Source: Triplophysa rosa (lineage: Eukaryota; Chordata; Actinopteri; Cypriniformes; Nemacheilidae). From it: 64,000 nucleotides of DNA. A program made the position numbers and the translations under genes. Where the stretch lies: NCBI RefSeq assembly GCF_024868665.1, contig NC_079895.1:22987011-23051010 (forward strand), given 5' to 3'. Shown piece by piece: positions 21,918 to 33,140 of this stretch (position 1 is its first letter; each line of letters starts with the position of its first letter). The notes under the pieces are model-generated. The model ran no database searches and was not told the DNA's origin. It saw nothing but the letters and a program-made list of their open reading frames with translations.

Positions 21918-23118
21918 AAACGTTATACACGAAGCAAACGATCAGTGAGTGACGTGACGTTAGTCCAAAACAAGTCAAGAGTAATCGATCAAACGCTTCA
22001 ATCTACGCTGAACCAATAGTAGGCAAGACCAACCCATCTAATTATCATACAAGACACAGAAAAGTAAGAATAAATACAAGAATAAATAAATAAAAGTGGA
22101 AATAAATACATGCGATAATAAATAAATATAAAAATAAATAAACGTATAAATAAATAAATGTAAAAATAAAAGGAAAGGATAAATAAAATAATCTAAAAAT
22201 AAAAAATAATAATAATTAAAAATAATTAAAAATGGACACAAAAAATAATAAATCAATTTAAAAAATGAAAAGTTAAAGCTAAGATCAATAATAGCTAAAA
22301 CGAATTATTTTTTTTTATCAAACCATTCATTCCTGTATTTATTTTCATATTATTACATTTATTCGTTTATATATTTATTTATTTATACATTCATTTATTT
22401 ATAATTTTTGCAGGTTTAGTCCTCCATAATAGCGGAGGGCGGACGTGAAGCTGAGAAAGAGTTTGCACTAAAAGACGAGCTCTAAATCTCGTTTAGGTTG
22501 GCACTGTAGATGCATCTGAGTTAATGTTTAGTTTCACTTTCGTTTTACTTAATTAGTTTGTTAAGTATTCGTTGATAGTCATAATACGTTACACAATACA
22601 ATACAATACAATGGATTATTTAATTAGATTTCTTTTATCCGCATTTTCTGTTCTCTTTCTGTAGCGCGAGTCATAGACAGATTCAGTGTATGTTGCTTTG
22701 AGAAGAGAAGGTTCACACAGTTCAAGAGAGAGTGATTGACAGCGTAATGCGATCGATTGTTTCCACTCAACAATAGAATATATACAGTTTTAGGTATGAC
22801 ATGATGTGTTTATTGAGCTTTAGTTCATTTAACTTTTCTTTACTACAACCTTTTGAAGTCTAATCTCACTATTATATTTTATATTTACAAAAATACTGTA
22901 GGTATATTTTAGGAGCTGTTTGATTTGGGGTAAGTTTTACTTTTTGATAATATTTGTTTTTCTGAGGGTCTAGACAACATGCAGCTACTATCACTTGACG
23001 CAAAAAACAGTGGTGGATGGCGTTATGGATATAGCGGCATTTTTATCGTTATCGCAACAAATACCAGGAATTATCGTGATAGAGTTTTAGGGCCATATCG
23101 CCCATCCCTAATGGAAAC

Positions 23119-24600
23119 CATACTAATCTGTATTGTTTTACAACAGGGTGCCCTTATCTAAATATGACCTGATGTGGCTGTGCAAAATATATTTTGCTTT
23201 TAGTTATTCTAGTCTTGCTAGACTTCAAATAAAAATCTGCCTGACAACATATTATTGCATTTTAATTTGTGTTTTGACTGGAATAAGATAATGTGTGATG
23301 GAGTCATGAAGTACACATCTGTAATCTGGGTGTAGCGAGAATGTTCAGAGCTGTTATGAAGAACAGGTCACACAAAAAATAAATTATAATGATTTTTTTA
23401 ATCTAAAATTTAATTGTAAATGAGAGATACAGGTGAACAAAAATCCTATAACAATCATAAGTGTTTATGAAATGCCACTGTTATCAGGCCAAAAGCATAG
23501 AATAAAAATTAAACGGGTTTAACTTAGATTTTATGTTGATTTTAAAATGCATATACATTCTGAGATAGATTATATTTAAGCTCTGATTAGTCGCCATTTT
23601 TAACTATAAACTGCATTTGGTAATTGCAATAGGCTACTTAAAAAGGTGGGGAAAAGCTGTTTAAAATAGTTTTAGATTAAATATTATTGTTGTTGTAGTC
23701 TGGGGATATCATCTGGTACAGAATCTGAGACAGAAATGTTAACTTGCATTTTCCATCATTGTACGCTGATACAAGTAGCATGTGCCGGTTATTAGTTGTG
23801 GTATACGTCCCTCCACTCCTGCGCTGTTAAAGCAGCATTGAGCGTAGAATAAAATGCCAGCTGCTGTTCTTCCATTGCAAATGAAAAACTATGCTGACCT
23901 CAAGAAAAAAATAAACACTTTGGTGAACACCTGGCATTACAGTTTACTGGCAAGTTAACTTACCCAGAACTATATCAGTCTGTATCTAATTGTTGACAGC
24001 AGACAACCACATGAACATGATTAGTAACCGTCATGACCATTTCCTTCCATTGAGCTGGGATAAAATCTACACAAACAAACACACATTGTAAGAGCATAAA
24101 CCTACAAAAAAGCCCTGATGCGAGCTGATAAGTCTGGGGTGGGTAAGGCTAAAGGAAGAAAATGGAAAGAGACTGTGTACACATAGACAGAAGAACGTAA
24201 CAGGGCTGAGGCAGTGGAGGAGACAGAGGGGACTTACACGCCAAGTCCGATTCATTTTTCATTAAGCCAGAAGCATCAAGCCGACGGTCAGTAGTCGGGC
24301 CATTTTTGAGTGTCAGTTTGCTTAGTTTTCGGTTTGTTCTGCACACTGTTGGCACTATCCGAATGGCTGTTTTGTGGCCAATTTAGCATATCTTATATTC
24401 GTACACAATTTAAGAGATAGAAATAAATAAAACAAACAGAATAGCGTAACATAAGTTATAATATGACAAATAATATTATTATAATGAAATAAAACCAAGC
24501 TTATTAGAAAAAACATGCATGTTTATTTACATGCATGTTTATTTACATGCAGAGGGAGTTTTCAAAAAAGTTTGGTTTCTACCGCATAGAAAATCCTGCA
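23119..24600. other. unassigned AT-rich stretch
   Basis: No exon or complete transposon is recognised. At 24513-24550 the 16-bp unit ACATGCATGTTTATTT is present about 2.4 times in tandem. Confidence 0.4.
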
Positions 24601-24619
24601 GTTTTGAAAATACCTGCGT

Positions 24620-25527
24620 TTGTGTGGACAGGGCCTCAGTTTGAGCGGATGTGATCCGCTCAAATCACATTGTACACACAAGCAGAAAGCCGGGATTGGT
24701 CATGCTGATCGATCAATCGAAAAACGCAAATTCGGTGTTCGGCCAGAGAGAGAGAGAGAGCTGTGCGCTTTATTACTGCTGCAAACATTTTGCCAGTGCA
24801 TGTGTGTGTGTGTATGTGTGTGTGCGTGTGTGTGTGCGCGGAGCATTTTAAAGTGTCAGTGAAAGACACAGCACGGGACTTTCCGAATGAAAGTGTCTTT
24901 ACCGGTCGGTAACTTTACTTTAGACGGAAGCGGGCTGTCTGACAGTAGCCCCGCCGCTCGCGACATCATACAGTGGTCGCGTGCACACAGTTCCCCGTAC
25001 TAAACAACTTGTTAAAGTATGTTCTGTGCATGCCGGCCATGAGTGCACCTTCTGAGAGAACAGTCAGCTTTTGTGGGCGGAGTTTGGAGGAGAGATGTGA
25101 ACATGGTTGTCAGTCAGCATCAGTCAGAATTGCTTGCATTGGATGTTTTTTTTTTCTCAAATCATTTTGCAATGTAGCCTATAATAATCCAACAGTTTTA
25201 GTTTATTCGTATTTTTAGCTTATAGGCCTAATGTGGAATGACACTTTTTAATGAACTGTTTTGTGTTTCTGTTTTGAGGGCTCAATTTTTTGTTTAATTT
25301 GTTTTGCTCAATTTTATATTAAGTTGTATTGTATTTTATTGAAAAGCAAGACAAATTATAAAAAGCACATTTTGACTATTCAGTTTGTGCAATAGTGAAA
25401 AAAATGGCTTTATAAATAGAAGAAATGCAAAAAAACATGTTCGGTGTTTGGTATTATTCGGCCTTCGGCCAAGTGTTTCACATCATGTGCGGCTTCGGCC
25501 AAGAATTTTCGTTTCGGTGCATCCCTA
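24620..25527 (+). mobile_element. 3' part of a hAT element with dimerisation-domain remnant
   Basis: The right end reads GGTATTATTCGGCCTTCGGC then TTTCGGTGCATCCCTA, ending at 25527, a familiar hAT terminus. Upstream, about 24982-25092 encodes FPVLNNLLKYVLCMPAMSAP and SERTVSFCGRSLEERC. This fits the hAT C-terminal dimerisation pattern (FP.L..L.KY....A.SAPSER.FS..G). The rest of the transposase is absent or decayed. No matching left terminus was found, so the left boundary is approximate. Microsatellite tracts (GA at 24746-24760, TG at 24803-24837) lie inside. Confidence 0.65.
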
Positions 25528-25958
25528 CTCTCTATTTAGCACCAATCAATAACAAAGCTTCTCTGTAGACTCTGCCTCTTTTTAAATAAGCAGAACCAAA
25601 TCTGCTGTCATCAAGGAACTTATTTGTCAGTATCAGTAATACAGTTATTTTGGGGAAAATGTGAATAATTGCATTGCAGGCTGATATAAAGGAGAGGTTG
25701 TTCGAATGGTTTTACTAGATGTGAAATAAGTCTCTGGTGTCCCCAGAGTGTGTATGTGAAGTTTTAGCTCAAAATACCCAGCGGATCATTTATTATAGAA
25801 TGTTGAAGTTGCCCGTTTTTGAGTGTGTGTAAAAACGCACCGATTTTGCTTATATCTCTTTAAATGTTAATGAGCTTTTCGTCCCAGCCCCCTCTCCAGA
25901 GGAAGGCGGAGTTTCAGGAACTCGTGCTGATGCGTACCGGTCAAAACAAAACATCAAA

Positions 25959-26071
25959 ATGTCAGTAATTGTTAGTGGTGTTCAGCCCTATATGTACGAA
26001 CCGGGGTCTGACACTGATGGAGAGACACAAGAGGTGACAACCTTAAGAATTGAACAGGACGTTTCCGAATG
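25959..26071 (+). CDS. P2RX7 C-terminal-domain-like gene, exon 1
   Basis: The exon starts at an ATG (25959-25961) and reads MSVIVSGVQPYMYEPGSDTD then GETQEVTTLRIEQDVSEW, ending with TG before a GTTAGT donor. The YMYEP...DVSEW start is a pattern I associate with abundant fish proteins annotated as P2X purinoceptor 7-like, which have the intracellular cysteine-rich P2RX7 C-terminal domain but no channel. The next exon (26171-26240) joins in phase and supplies the cysteine motif. A third exon was not found. These genes are multicopy in fish and often sit in or near DNA transposons, so this is probably an element-borne or pseudogenised copy. Confidence 0.55.
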
Positions 26072-26170
26072 GTTAGTTGTAATTTTGCAGTTATTGTGAA
26101 ATTAACGTTCTTCAAGTGATCGATAAGCATTAGCATGGTCCGTCATGATAATGTATAAATCGCTGTGCAG

Positions 26171-26240
26171 GTGCTCGTGTGGGAATTGCAGTAAAATGAC
26201 TACAGAGCCAGAGAATAAATGCTGCATGGAGGTCGAGCAG
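26171..26240 (+). CDS. P2RX7 C-terminal-domain-like gene, exon 2
   Basis: Acceptor CGCTGTGCAG precedes 26171 and donor GTATAG follows 26240. Joined to the previous exon it completes the Trp codon and reads CSCGNCSKMTTEPENKCCME then VEQ. The CxCGxC...CC spacing is the zinc-binding signature of the P2RX7 ballast/C-terminal domain family. Both exons lack stops and the joint keeps frame, which is unusual among the decayed material nearby. The expected following exon (with a HPGF...CL type motif) is not visible in plus-strand sequence before the THAP relic. Confidence 0.55.
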
Positions 26241-26309
26241 GTATAGTTTAGCGTTACTACAATCATGTACTGTCACACTTACTTTACGTATTGTTTACGA
26301 TAAGCCCGA

Positions 26310-26871
26310 CAGCATGTGAGGGCAGCAGCAATACAGTTAGACGCTGTACTTTTATTGTTAGCAACATTACCAATATAGCGCGACAACAAGCCCATTAAGA
26401 GTGGCAATTTTGAAAGACTAATCAGCAACAATATGAGGTGTGATACTGCTTCTGCTGGATAAGAGGACTGGGCACGAAGTGTTGGTATTGCTCCCGGTTT
26501 CAGTAGCAACCTCGTTGAAAGTCCAGCGTTGTACTGGCCCTCAGTCGTGAACACCGGCATGAAATGGCGGAAACGTGAAATACTTTACCGATTCTCAGCG
26601 GGACATTGCCTTCATAAATGAAATTGAACCATGCTGTTCTCTATAACTCAGCTTGCGGGAGTCTATGGAGACAGTTATGCTGGTCGGTACATCCTAATAC
26701 AGAACAACTGTAGTGCCTCCGTGACGCAGAAATTGTGTAGCTCCAGTGACGATCTAACGATGGCGACTGTTGTACTTCCCACATGGGACTGTGTCTAAGC
26801 AAATAGGGCAGATCGTCACCACTGCTGGGCGGGCTTTGCCATTGAGTGACGACATTAATGGCAGAATTCAA
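26310..26871 (-). pseudogene. decayed THAP-domain gene, convergent with the P2RX7-like exons
   Basis: On the minus strand about 26710-26641 reads HYSCSVLGCTDQHNCLHRLP, the first CxxxxC half of a THAP zinc finger with the usual LHRLP spacing. Downstream (26570-26460) another frame gives FMPVFTTEGQYNAGLSTRLL then LKPGAIPTL. This matches the end of a THAP domain, including the terminal AVPT-like motif. Between them (about 26630-26580) NFIYEGNVP appears in a third frame. Frame changes and stops between these pieces show decay. THAP domains occur in P-element, Kolobok and ISL2EU-type transposases and in host factors. The neighbouring element-like DNA favours a transposon origin. Confidence 0.55.
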
Positions 26872-26989
26872 ATCTTTGCTTTTACCAACAGGGTTTTTGA
26901 ATTACGCAAATTATTAAAAAAGGAGTGAGCACATTTTTTACTGTTTAGACTGCTTGTTTGCAGACACTGTGGACACGTATTAATGATTT

Positions 26990-27115
26990 AACACATTATA
27001 AAAGTGAAATTTGCAAAATATGTGACCTTTAAGGTGTGCCCCTAAATTTTTGCTTGCGCTCCTAAAATTTTAAGTCAGGGGCTACAGTGCTCCTAGTGAA
27101 AAAACATTAGTCTGG
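26990..27115. mobile_element. hAT terminal fragment (right end)
   Basis: CCCCTAAATTTTTGCTTGCG, then CATTAGTCTGGAGCCCTG. The end is the counterpart of CAGGGCTCTAGA-type termini such as that at 43498. No left end found nearby. Confidence 0.5.
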
Positions 27116-28440
27116 AGCCCTGATTGCCAAATATGTTTCATGGGTGTGGTTGTTACCTTTCACAGCGATTTCTGTAACCACTGTAACAACAAATCACGTG
27201 ATTGGTCGAGCTTGCTACAGGATTATGGGTAGTGTAGTTCACCAGGATTTCAGCTAATAAACACAATTTTGTTTCTGAAATTAAATTTATACCGTCTAGT
27301 GACTTCTACAAGAGCAAACAGTATATCAACGCTAAACCACAAAGCTCTTGGTGGGTCTGTCTGGAAAGTTTTTTCTGCCATGCTGACAAACCCACAACCG
27401 TTTCATCAATTTCACCAAAGACAAACGTTTGCACCCGAGGCTTGTTCTGTCCTTGTGGAGGGCAATCGATATACAAGACGAGAAGCAGGACTGAGCACAT
27501 GAGAGATAAGCGAGAGATTTTTGAGCAGACAACCTTGAGAGTGCTGGTCTCAATCCAGTCTGTCTCCGGATGACCCCGTTTCGCATTTACACCTCTGCCC
27601 ATTATGGATGACCAGGCAATGCCCTGTGAAAGACTCCCTGCCGCAGTGCAGCGATGTGAGGAAAACGGCTCCGAGGTCATTTGACTGCATGTACGAGGAA
27701 AATGGAGTGAGCAGATTGATGAGCAAACACATGCTAGCTGTCGCACACTGAACCCATTAACCTGAACCCTTCATCTACATTGCTAATGCACTCCAGTAAA
27801 CCAATCCACTGGCAGACATTTTTACACAAGCTCAGCTTTAGCATCTCTAAAGGTCTGTTTCTGATTGCCCGGTCCAGCTCTGTCTTTCGGGCACCTCTGA
27901 TCTGGCAACCGTTCAGCACTGATCACATGGATGTGAGCCGTACAAATGTGCTGCCTCCATCCAGCTGGGAAAATGTCTTCAATAAACCAACTCAGATTAA
28001 ACCAGCAACCAGATATAAAGCCACCATCTGCACCACATCCCTGAGAAAGAACAGTGGAGGGACGGACAAAGAAAAAAAAAAGGTGTTGATGGTCTCCAAC
28101 GCACCAGCTGTGGGGGCATTAGTGATGTCAAAAGCGCCGGTAGCAAATTAACACTAAAAATAAATAAAGATATCACTTTACATACTGATGGTACCAAGTA
28201 CAGAGTCAATTTGGTGCCTGTGTGGTATCTGACTAACAGACAGCTATTTCAGAATTCACACACAAATCTCATGCAGTGTAAATGTAGCCTTACAGACTTG
28301 ACAAAGTCTGTTATGTTCCTAATATTCTACACAACCAACAACACCAAAAGGAAGAAAACACACAGCTTTTTATTACCGTTTAGTGAAAATAATTAGGCCC
28401 ATTTTACAAATATAATTCAACTTAATTGATATGAATAGTT
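27116..28440. other. unassigned stretch, possibly unique DNA
   Basis: Compositionally mixed, unlike the AT-rich repeats around it. Open frames at 27306-27746 (minus) and 27780-28151 (plus) overlap extensively on opposite strands and show no motif, so I do not call either a gene. Confidence 0.35.
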
Positions 28441-28738
28441 AAAGGGATAGTTCACCCCCCAAAAAATTCTGTCATTATTTACTCACCCTTAAGTTGTTCT
28501 GTATACATTTCTTTGTTCTGATGAACACAAAGAAACAAATTTGAAAGCATGTTTGTAATGAAGAAGCAGTTCTGGGCACAAATGACTACTATAGTAGGAC
28601 TACTTTGGTAGTCAATGGTGCCCCAGAACTGTTTAGTTTCCCCACATTCTTTAAAATATCTTTTGTGTTCAACAGAACAAAGAAATGTATACGGGTTTGA
28701 AACAACTTGAGGGTGAGTAAATGATGACAGAATTGTTT
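28441..28738. mobile_element. fold-back MITE, AAAGGGATAGTTCACC family
   Basis: Left arm AAAGGGATAGTTCACCCCCC, GTCATTATTTACTCACCCTT, ATACATTTCTTTGTTCTGAT. The right arm is inverted: GAACAAAGAAATGTATACGG, GGGTGAGTAAATGATGACAG. A central CTACTATAGTAGGACTAC and TTTGGTAGTCAATGGTGCCC form the loop region. The right terminus is lost. Same family as 10449-10858. Confidence 0.8.
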
Positions 28739-29010
28739 ATTAATTTGCCAACTACTGTCATTTGGATTACTGTAATGATGGATGTATGTGTTTTTTGGAG
28801 CTTTGCCAGACGACAGTATGACAGGATTTTTAATAAAAATATTCATTTGTGTTCAGATGAAGAAAGGCAGTCATATACATCTGGCATGGTGTGAGATAAC
28901 TTTCATATATAACATACATTTTAATTGAAACATCTGTATTCAACAGCATGTTGTGTAATCGAAATTGGTATGTTGAGCAGTGAAATCTCACTAGAATTGT
29001 TAGTGTGCAC

Positions 29011-30002
29011 TAGGGCTGGGCGATATGGCAAAAAAGTAAACTCGATAGGTTTTTTCTATATTGATCGATAACGATATTTATTTCGATATATATTTAATTA
29101 AAAAACTGTATTTAAAATAATCTATTTTAAATACAGTTTATTAACAAAAGTTAACCTTTAACCAGTTAAAATTCAATTAAATGAATGCACTGTTGCAACA
29201 CAGAGGATATTAGGCCATAAACAACATGTACCAGTTCATTCAGTCTCATTTTGACTCAGTTGACTCGTTAAGTACAGGGGGTGTTCATTCAGTACATTCA
29301 ACCAATGAAAGGGCTCCGTTACTGTGTACATTCGAACGCTATTGGCTCAGCACCTGCGCACATACATAACGCTGCAATAATGTCTTGCTCGAGTAGTGGG
29401 ATTCATTCAATGCATTCAGTGAACCTTAGTCTTTCAAAAAGACATCTCACATAAACTGTAGTACATTTCTTTAATCATGCAAGCATCTTACATGCAAGGT
29501 TCAATATTTTAATGTGCACACAAACTCACTTCATTACATCTCTAATCTGTACAGGGCAGCGCTGGTTTGTATCATATGCACCAGCTCATGTTAGCAGATA
29601 TGTTAACGATGGATATAAAAATGTTTGTGCTTGAGTTTCGAAGTAACTCGCTTGCAATTGCGCCTCAAGTTTGTTTTGTTTAACCTCGATTGCGGAAAAA
29701 AAAAAGACACTTGATAAACCGCGTGATGACAACTCGAGGTTAGTTTCACCTTTGTTTGCGCTTCCAGTCATGTTTTCCTCCTCATGTTGAGTTTTCTTTG
29801 CCAAGTGCAGTATGAAATGGACTTTGTACTTTGACGCGCATGATAAAAGCTGCACGCTGACTGACTGTTGTTGCGTTTATTTCTGCGTTCTGTTAGACTG
29901 TAAGATTAATCCATATCGAGTCAAAATGCCAATAGCTTATCATCATTTTTGAAATACATTCTATCGCGATTCGATATGATATCGTTTATCGGCACAGCCC
30001 TA
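29011..30002. mobile_element. hAT element 1 (TAGGGCTGGGCGATAT...), 992 bp
   Basis: The left end is TAGGGCTGGGCGATATGGC and the right end is ATCGTTTATCGGCACAGCCCTA. The 8-bp duplication GTGTGCAC is at 29003-29010 and 30003-30010, and the right copy also serves as the left duplication of the next element. The interior (29190-29300 and 29560-29720) is homologous to parts of 31220-31310 and 33130-33300 in the next element. No coding region is intact. Confidence 0.92.
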
Positions 30003-30480
30003 GTGTGCACTAGGGGTGTAACGATACACTCAGCTCACGATTCGGTACATATCTCGATGCTGGTTCACGATACAATACACATCTCGATATTTTGAACAAA
30101 ATAAAAAATTCAAATAACATTTATTTTCAAAATATTAACAATTTCAGTAACTTATTTTGTTGCACATACAACTTAATAAAGAATTTGAACATTTTAAGGC
30201 TTAACTGAAATTAGAATTAAGATCAGTGTCAATTTTGACAACAAATTTTGATTTAGTTTTAGTCCTACCTAGTCTTTTGACTAAAATGCAATTTATTTTT
30301 AGTCATCCCAGTTTATCATAGTTTTAGTCTATTTTTAGTCGACAAAATCTACATTATATTAGTCTACTAAAATCTATCTGGATTAACTCATTTAATTGGT
30401 GTAATTAAATGTTCCATATAAAGATGTAACTGTTTCGACAATTTACTTAACCTTGGAATTAAATTAAACCTGGTCATTAC

Positions 30481-31170
30481 TAGGGCTGTGCAAAAATATC
30501 GATACATGTAACTATCGCAATGTGATAGTGATACCTCTACTATCGATATTTTTTTTAAATCATGTCATATACATGTGTGTGGGTGTGCTTTGGTTTTCAA
30601 AATAAGTCATGGAGTAATGAGTTATATAAAATAATGCTGTTTTGTAGGCTTCGCAAGTCATGACACAAGTCACTTGGTTACTGCAGTGCATTAGACAAAA
30701 AGTTTATTAAGAAAAGTAACAATGACATTTATTGTGCTTTCACGGATGTGACACCAGCACATTTAGAGCACGTAATGAACGAGAGGTTTTATACTGCCCA
30801 TGTTCATTGTTTTAACTGTAATGCACCACAACAGCCAAGTGACTTGCGTGAGCCACCTTATTCCCCTGTGCTACCCACTTGAGGGGCGCAATCCACAGTT
30901 TGAGAACCCAAACCTCTGATCTAAAGGTCCATGCATCGCACATCATGGCCACTCTGCAGAGGTAAGGGATGTTTTTACACTTATCCTTACAGAAAACCCC
31001 CGGTGGTGCACAGCATGTTGTATTTCTAGCTCTACTTTTTACATTTTCTATTTAAAGTATTGCAATATATCGCAAATTGTATTGTATCGAAATATAGCAA
31101 TATATTGTATCGTGACCCATCTATCGTGATATGTATCGTATCGGGAGGCACTTGCCAATACACAGCCCTA
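30481..31170. mobile_element. hAT element 3 (TAGGGCTGTGCAAAAATATCG...), 690 bp
   Basis: The left end is TAGGGCTGTGCAAAAATATC and the right end is GGAGGCACTTGCCAATACACAGCCCTA. Duplication GTCATTAC is at 30473-30480 and 31171-31178. It is a sister copy of 59476-60260: both carry GACACCAGC(A/G)CATTTA, AATGCACCACAACAGCCAAG and GGCGCAATCCACAGTTTGAG. Confidence 0.94.
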
Positions 31171-31555
31171 GTCATTACCTTTATTTTTCAGAAAACTTGA
31201 GTAACTACTAGGGGTAATGCATTGTTGTAATACAGAGAATATTAGACCCTGAGTTCATTCAGTCTTTTGACTCAATTGACTCGTTCGTTCAGTAAAGGGC
31301 GTACTCTACTCTACTCTCAACCAGTCTTGTCTCATTGTTCCAAGGTTACCACAGCGACAAGGATGCAGTTCATGGCCTGACCTGATGGTAGAGCACAGAA
31401 TGGAAAGCGGCGACCTGACAAGAGCTGAGATGATAGAGCTGGATAAAGAAGCTCTGACACGTCTTCACCACAAAATTTCAAATGCTATTAGATTATTAAT
31501 GATAATCTTAAAACTATAATTTACCTTAAATTAGTTTATTTATTTTTATTTAGCC

Positions 31556-33140
31556 TTGTTGTGCAAGCACTGTCGAGCTTGTGCAGAGGCAGCAGCTTTT
31601 GCCACAGGGGAACTGGAATCCCCTGGTTATGCCTGGGTTCTCCTGAGGTTTTTTTCTCGATTAGAGTTTTGGGTTCCTCGCCACAGTTTGCATACTGTTT
31701 TTTTTCACTATTTGCCTGACCGGGGGGGCTGCTTTAGAATTTGTTTTTTAAGTTTTACTTAAGAGTGTGCTCTCACTGTGCGTGCGTGCATGTCTGTGTG
31801 TGTGCTAGGGCTGCAGCTATCGATTATTTTAGTAATCGAGTATTCTACTGATTTTTCCATCGATTAATCGGGTATTCGGATAATAAGTACTTTTTCTTTA
31901 TTAAAGAGCAATACTACATATACAAGAGAAAATAAGACAGGTCTCTTAAAATGAACAACTAATTAGTTTTCCTTTTTAGAAAAATAAAAATGTTATTGCT
32001 GAAATTGCATACATTAATATCTGTGAAAAGTTAACCCATTTAATACATTACATTGCCATATTACATTCAAAATGCAATATAATACAAATGTATAAATAAG
32101 AAACATTAATAAAAATAGAAAGAATAATTTCAAAGGTAAACTACTAACTTCAGCGTATGCATGATGCATTTAGTTTATCTAAATTAGTTTTAGTTTCATT
32201 TTTTACTATTAAATAGTAATATATTTGTCCACATAAAATACAGAGTTAACCGGACTTTTATTTTGGCAGGTTGTCGGAAGTCGCTTATTTTTTAGTATGT
32301 CTGTTTCTTCACTCAAACAATAAAATGTTAGTGAAATAAACTCTCAGAGTAACTCTGGAGATGAAGTTCATGACCTTATAAAGCACAGACGCAAACAAAC
32401 GTGTAGCACGTTAAAACTGTGCAGTTCATTCACTCAGACACGCAGAACAGACAGATGGCATGTGTAAATAACAGGATTCGGCGTCCACAAGTCCGCATCT
32501 AGTTTGATGGACTCAATGCAGCCGGAAAACAAGTTTCACTCGCAAAATAGACTAAAACCAAGTAAAATGGCAGTTCACCGTTTCAATAAGCTATCACTTA
32601 TTTATCAGCATGAGAAATACGTGTGAGCGTGTGAACAGACTAAAATGCGTGTGTCTCACGGTGAATGCGGGACCCTTGAGAGCCCTGTAACATGAATAGA
32701 GTTTAACGGGCTGTGCGTTAGTAATAACGGTCCGTGGGGAAACGCAGTGCTCCTTGTGTACTGTAGTTAAATGGATTGAACAAAGCTTCGAGGCAACAAA
32801 AATTGCCTCGATGATTTTTTGTAATCGAATTACTCTAGTAACTCGATGAATCGTTTCAGCCCTAGTGTGTGCATGCGTGTCTGTGTGTGTGCATGCGTGT
32901 CTTTGTACGTGTGTGTCTGCGCGTCCGTGTGTGTGTGTCTATGTGTGTTAGTACGTGTGCATATTGTGTGTGTGGAGTGTTTTGTATGTGGGTATGTCTG
33001 TCTTCTGTGTTTTCACCTTTTTCTTGTTTTTACAGGTACAACTTTAATTGTTTTGCTTATAGTCAATATGTCTCATGTACAGCTGCTTTGCAACAATGAA
33101 AATTGTAAAAAGCGCTATATAAATAAAGTTGAGCAGAGTT
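31556..33140 (+). repeat. retroposon 3'-UTR-like sequence split by a hAT insertion
   Basis: 31556-31760 (GGAATCCCCTGGTTATGCCT, TTTGGGTTCCTCGCCACAGT) and 33000-33140 (CAGCTGCTTTGCAACAATGA, GTAAAAAGCGCTATATAAAT AAAGTTGA) together resemble a common fish non-LTR retroposon tail. They are separated by TG-rich DNA containing the element at 31806-32864. The 110-residue open frame at 32846 is TG-repeat translation and not a gene. Confidence 0.45.
31806..32864. mobile_element. hAT element 4 (TAGGGCTGCAGCTATCGATT...), 1.06 kb
   Basis: The left end is TAGGGCTGCAGCTATCGATT and the right end is CTCGATGAATCGTTTCAGCCCTA. Sub-terminal AGTAATCGAGTATTCTA is mirrored by GTAATCGAATTACTCTAGTA. Duplication GTGTGTGC is at 31798-31805 and 32865-32872, in a TG-rich target. 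No coding capacity. Confidence 0.93.

Larger units (their letters stand above)
20274..22428. mobile_element. 2.15-kb fold-back element with mirrored ORFs
   Basis: The perfect 18-bp inverted ends TATGGAGGACTAAACCTG and CAGGTTTAGTCCTCCATA are flanked by ATAGCG at 20268-20273 and 22429-22434. Deleting the element and one ATAGCG restores a continuous outer hAT. The arms (about 20274-20990 and 21735-22428) are inverted copies of each other through AT-rich ATTT/AAAT tracts, a unique promoter-like segment and the start of an open frame. The centre (about 21033-21690) is not mirrored. It contains a 24-bp direct repeat (GTGACATCTTGATATTATTG at about 21370 and 21394). I cannot assign a superfamily. Confidence 0.85.
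20117..23110. mobile_element. 3-kb hAT-type element with TAGGGATGGGCGATAT termini
   Basis: The termini TAGGGATGGGCGATAT and ATATCGCCCATCCCTA are perfect 16-bp inverted repeats. They are flanked by the 8-bp duplication ATGGAAAC at 20109-20116 and 23111-23118. This matches a common vertebrate hAT MITE signature. Much of its length is a second element (20274-22428) inserted inside. The remaining hAT body (20117-20267 and 22435-23110) shows no transposase. Confidence 0.93.

Noticed and set aside
27306..28151. Protein-coding genes on either strand (146 and 123 residues)
   Set aside because: Frames overlap on both strands in the area, lack motifs and have no supporting splice structure.
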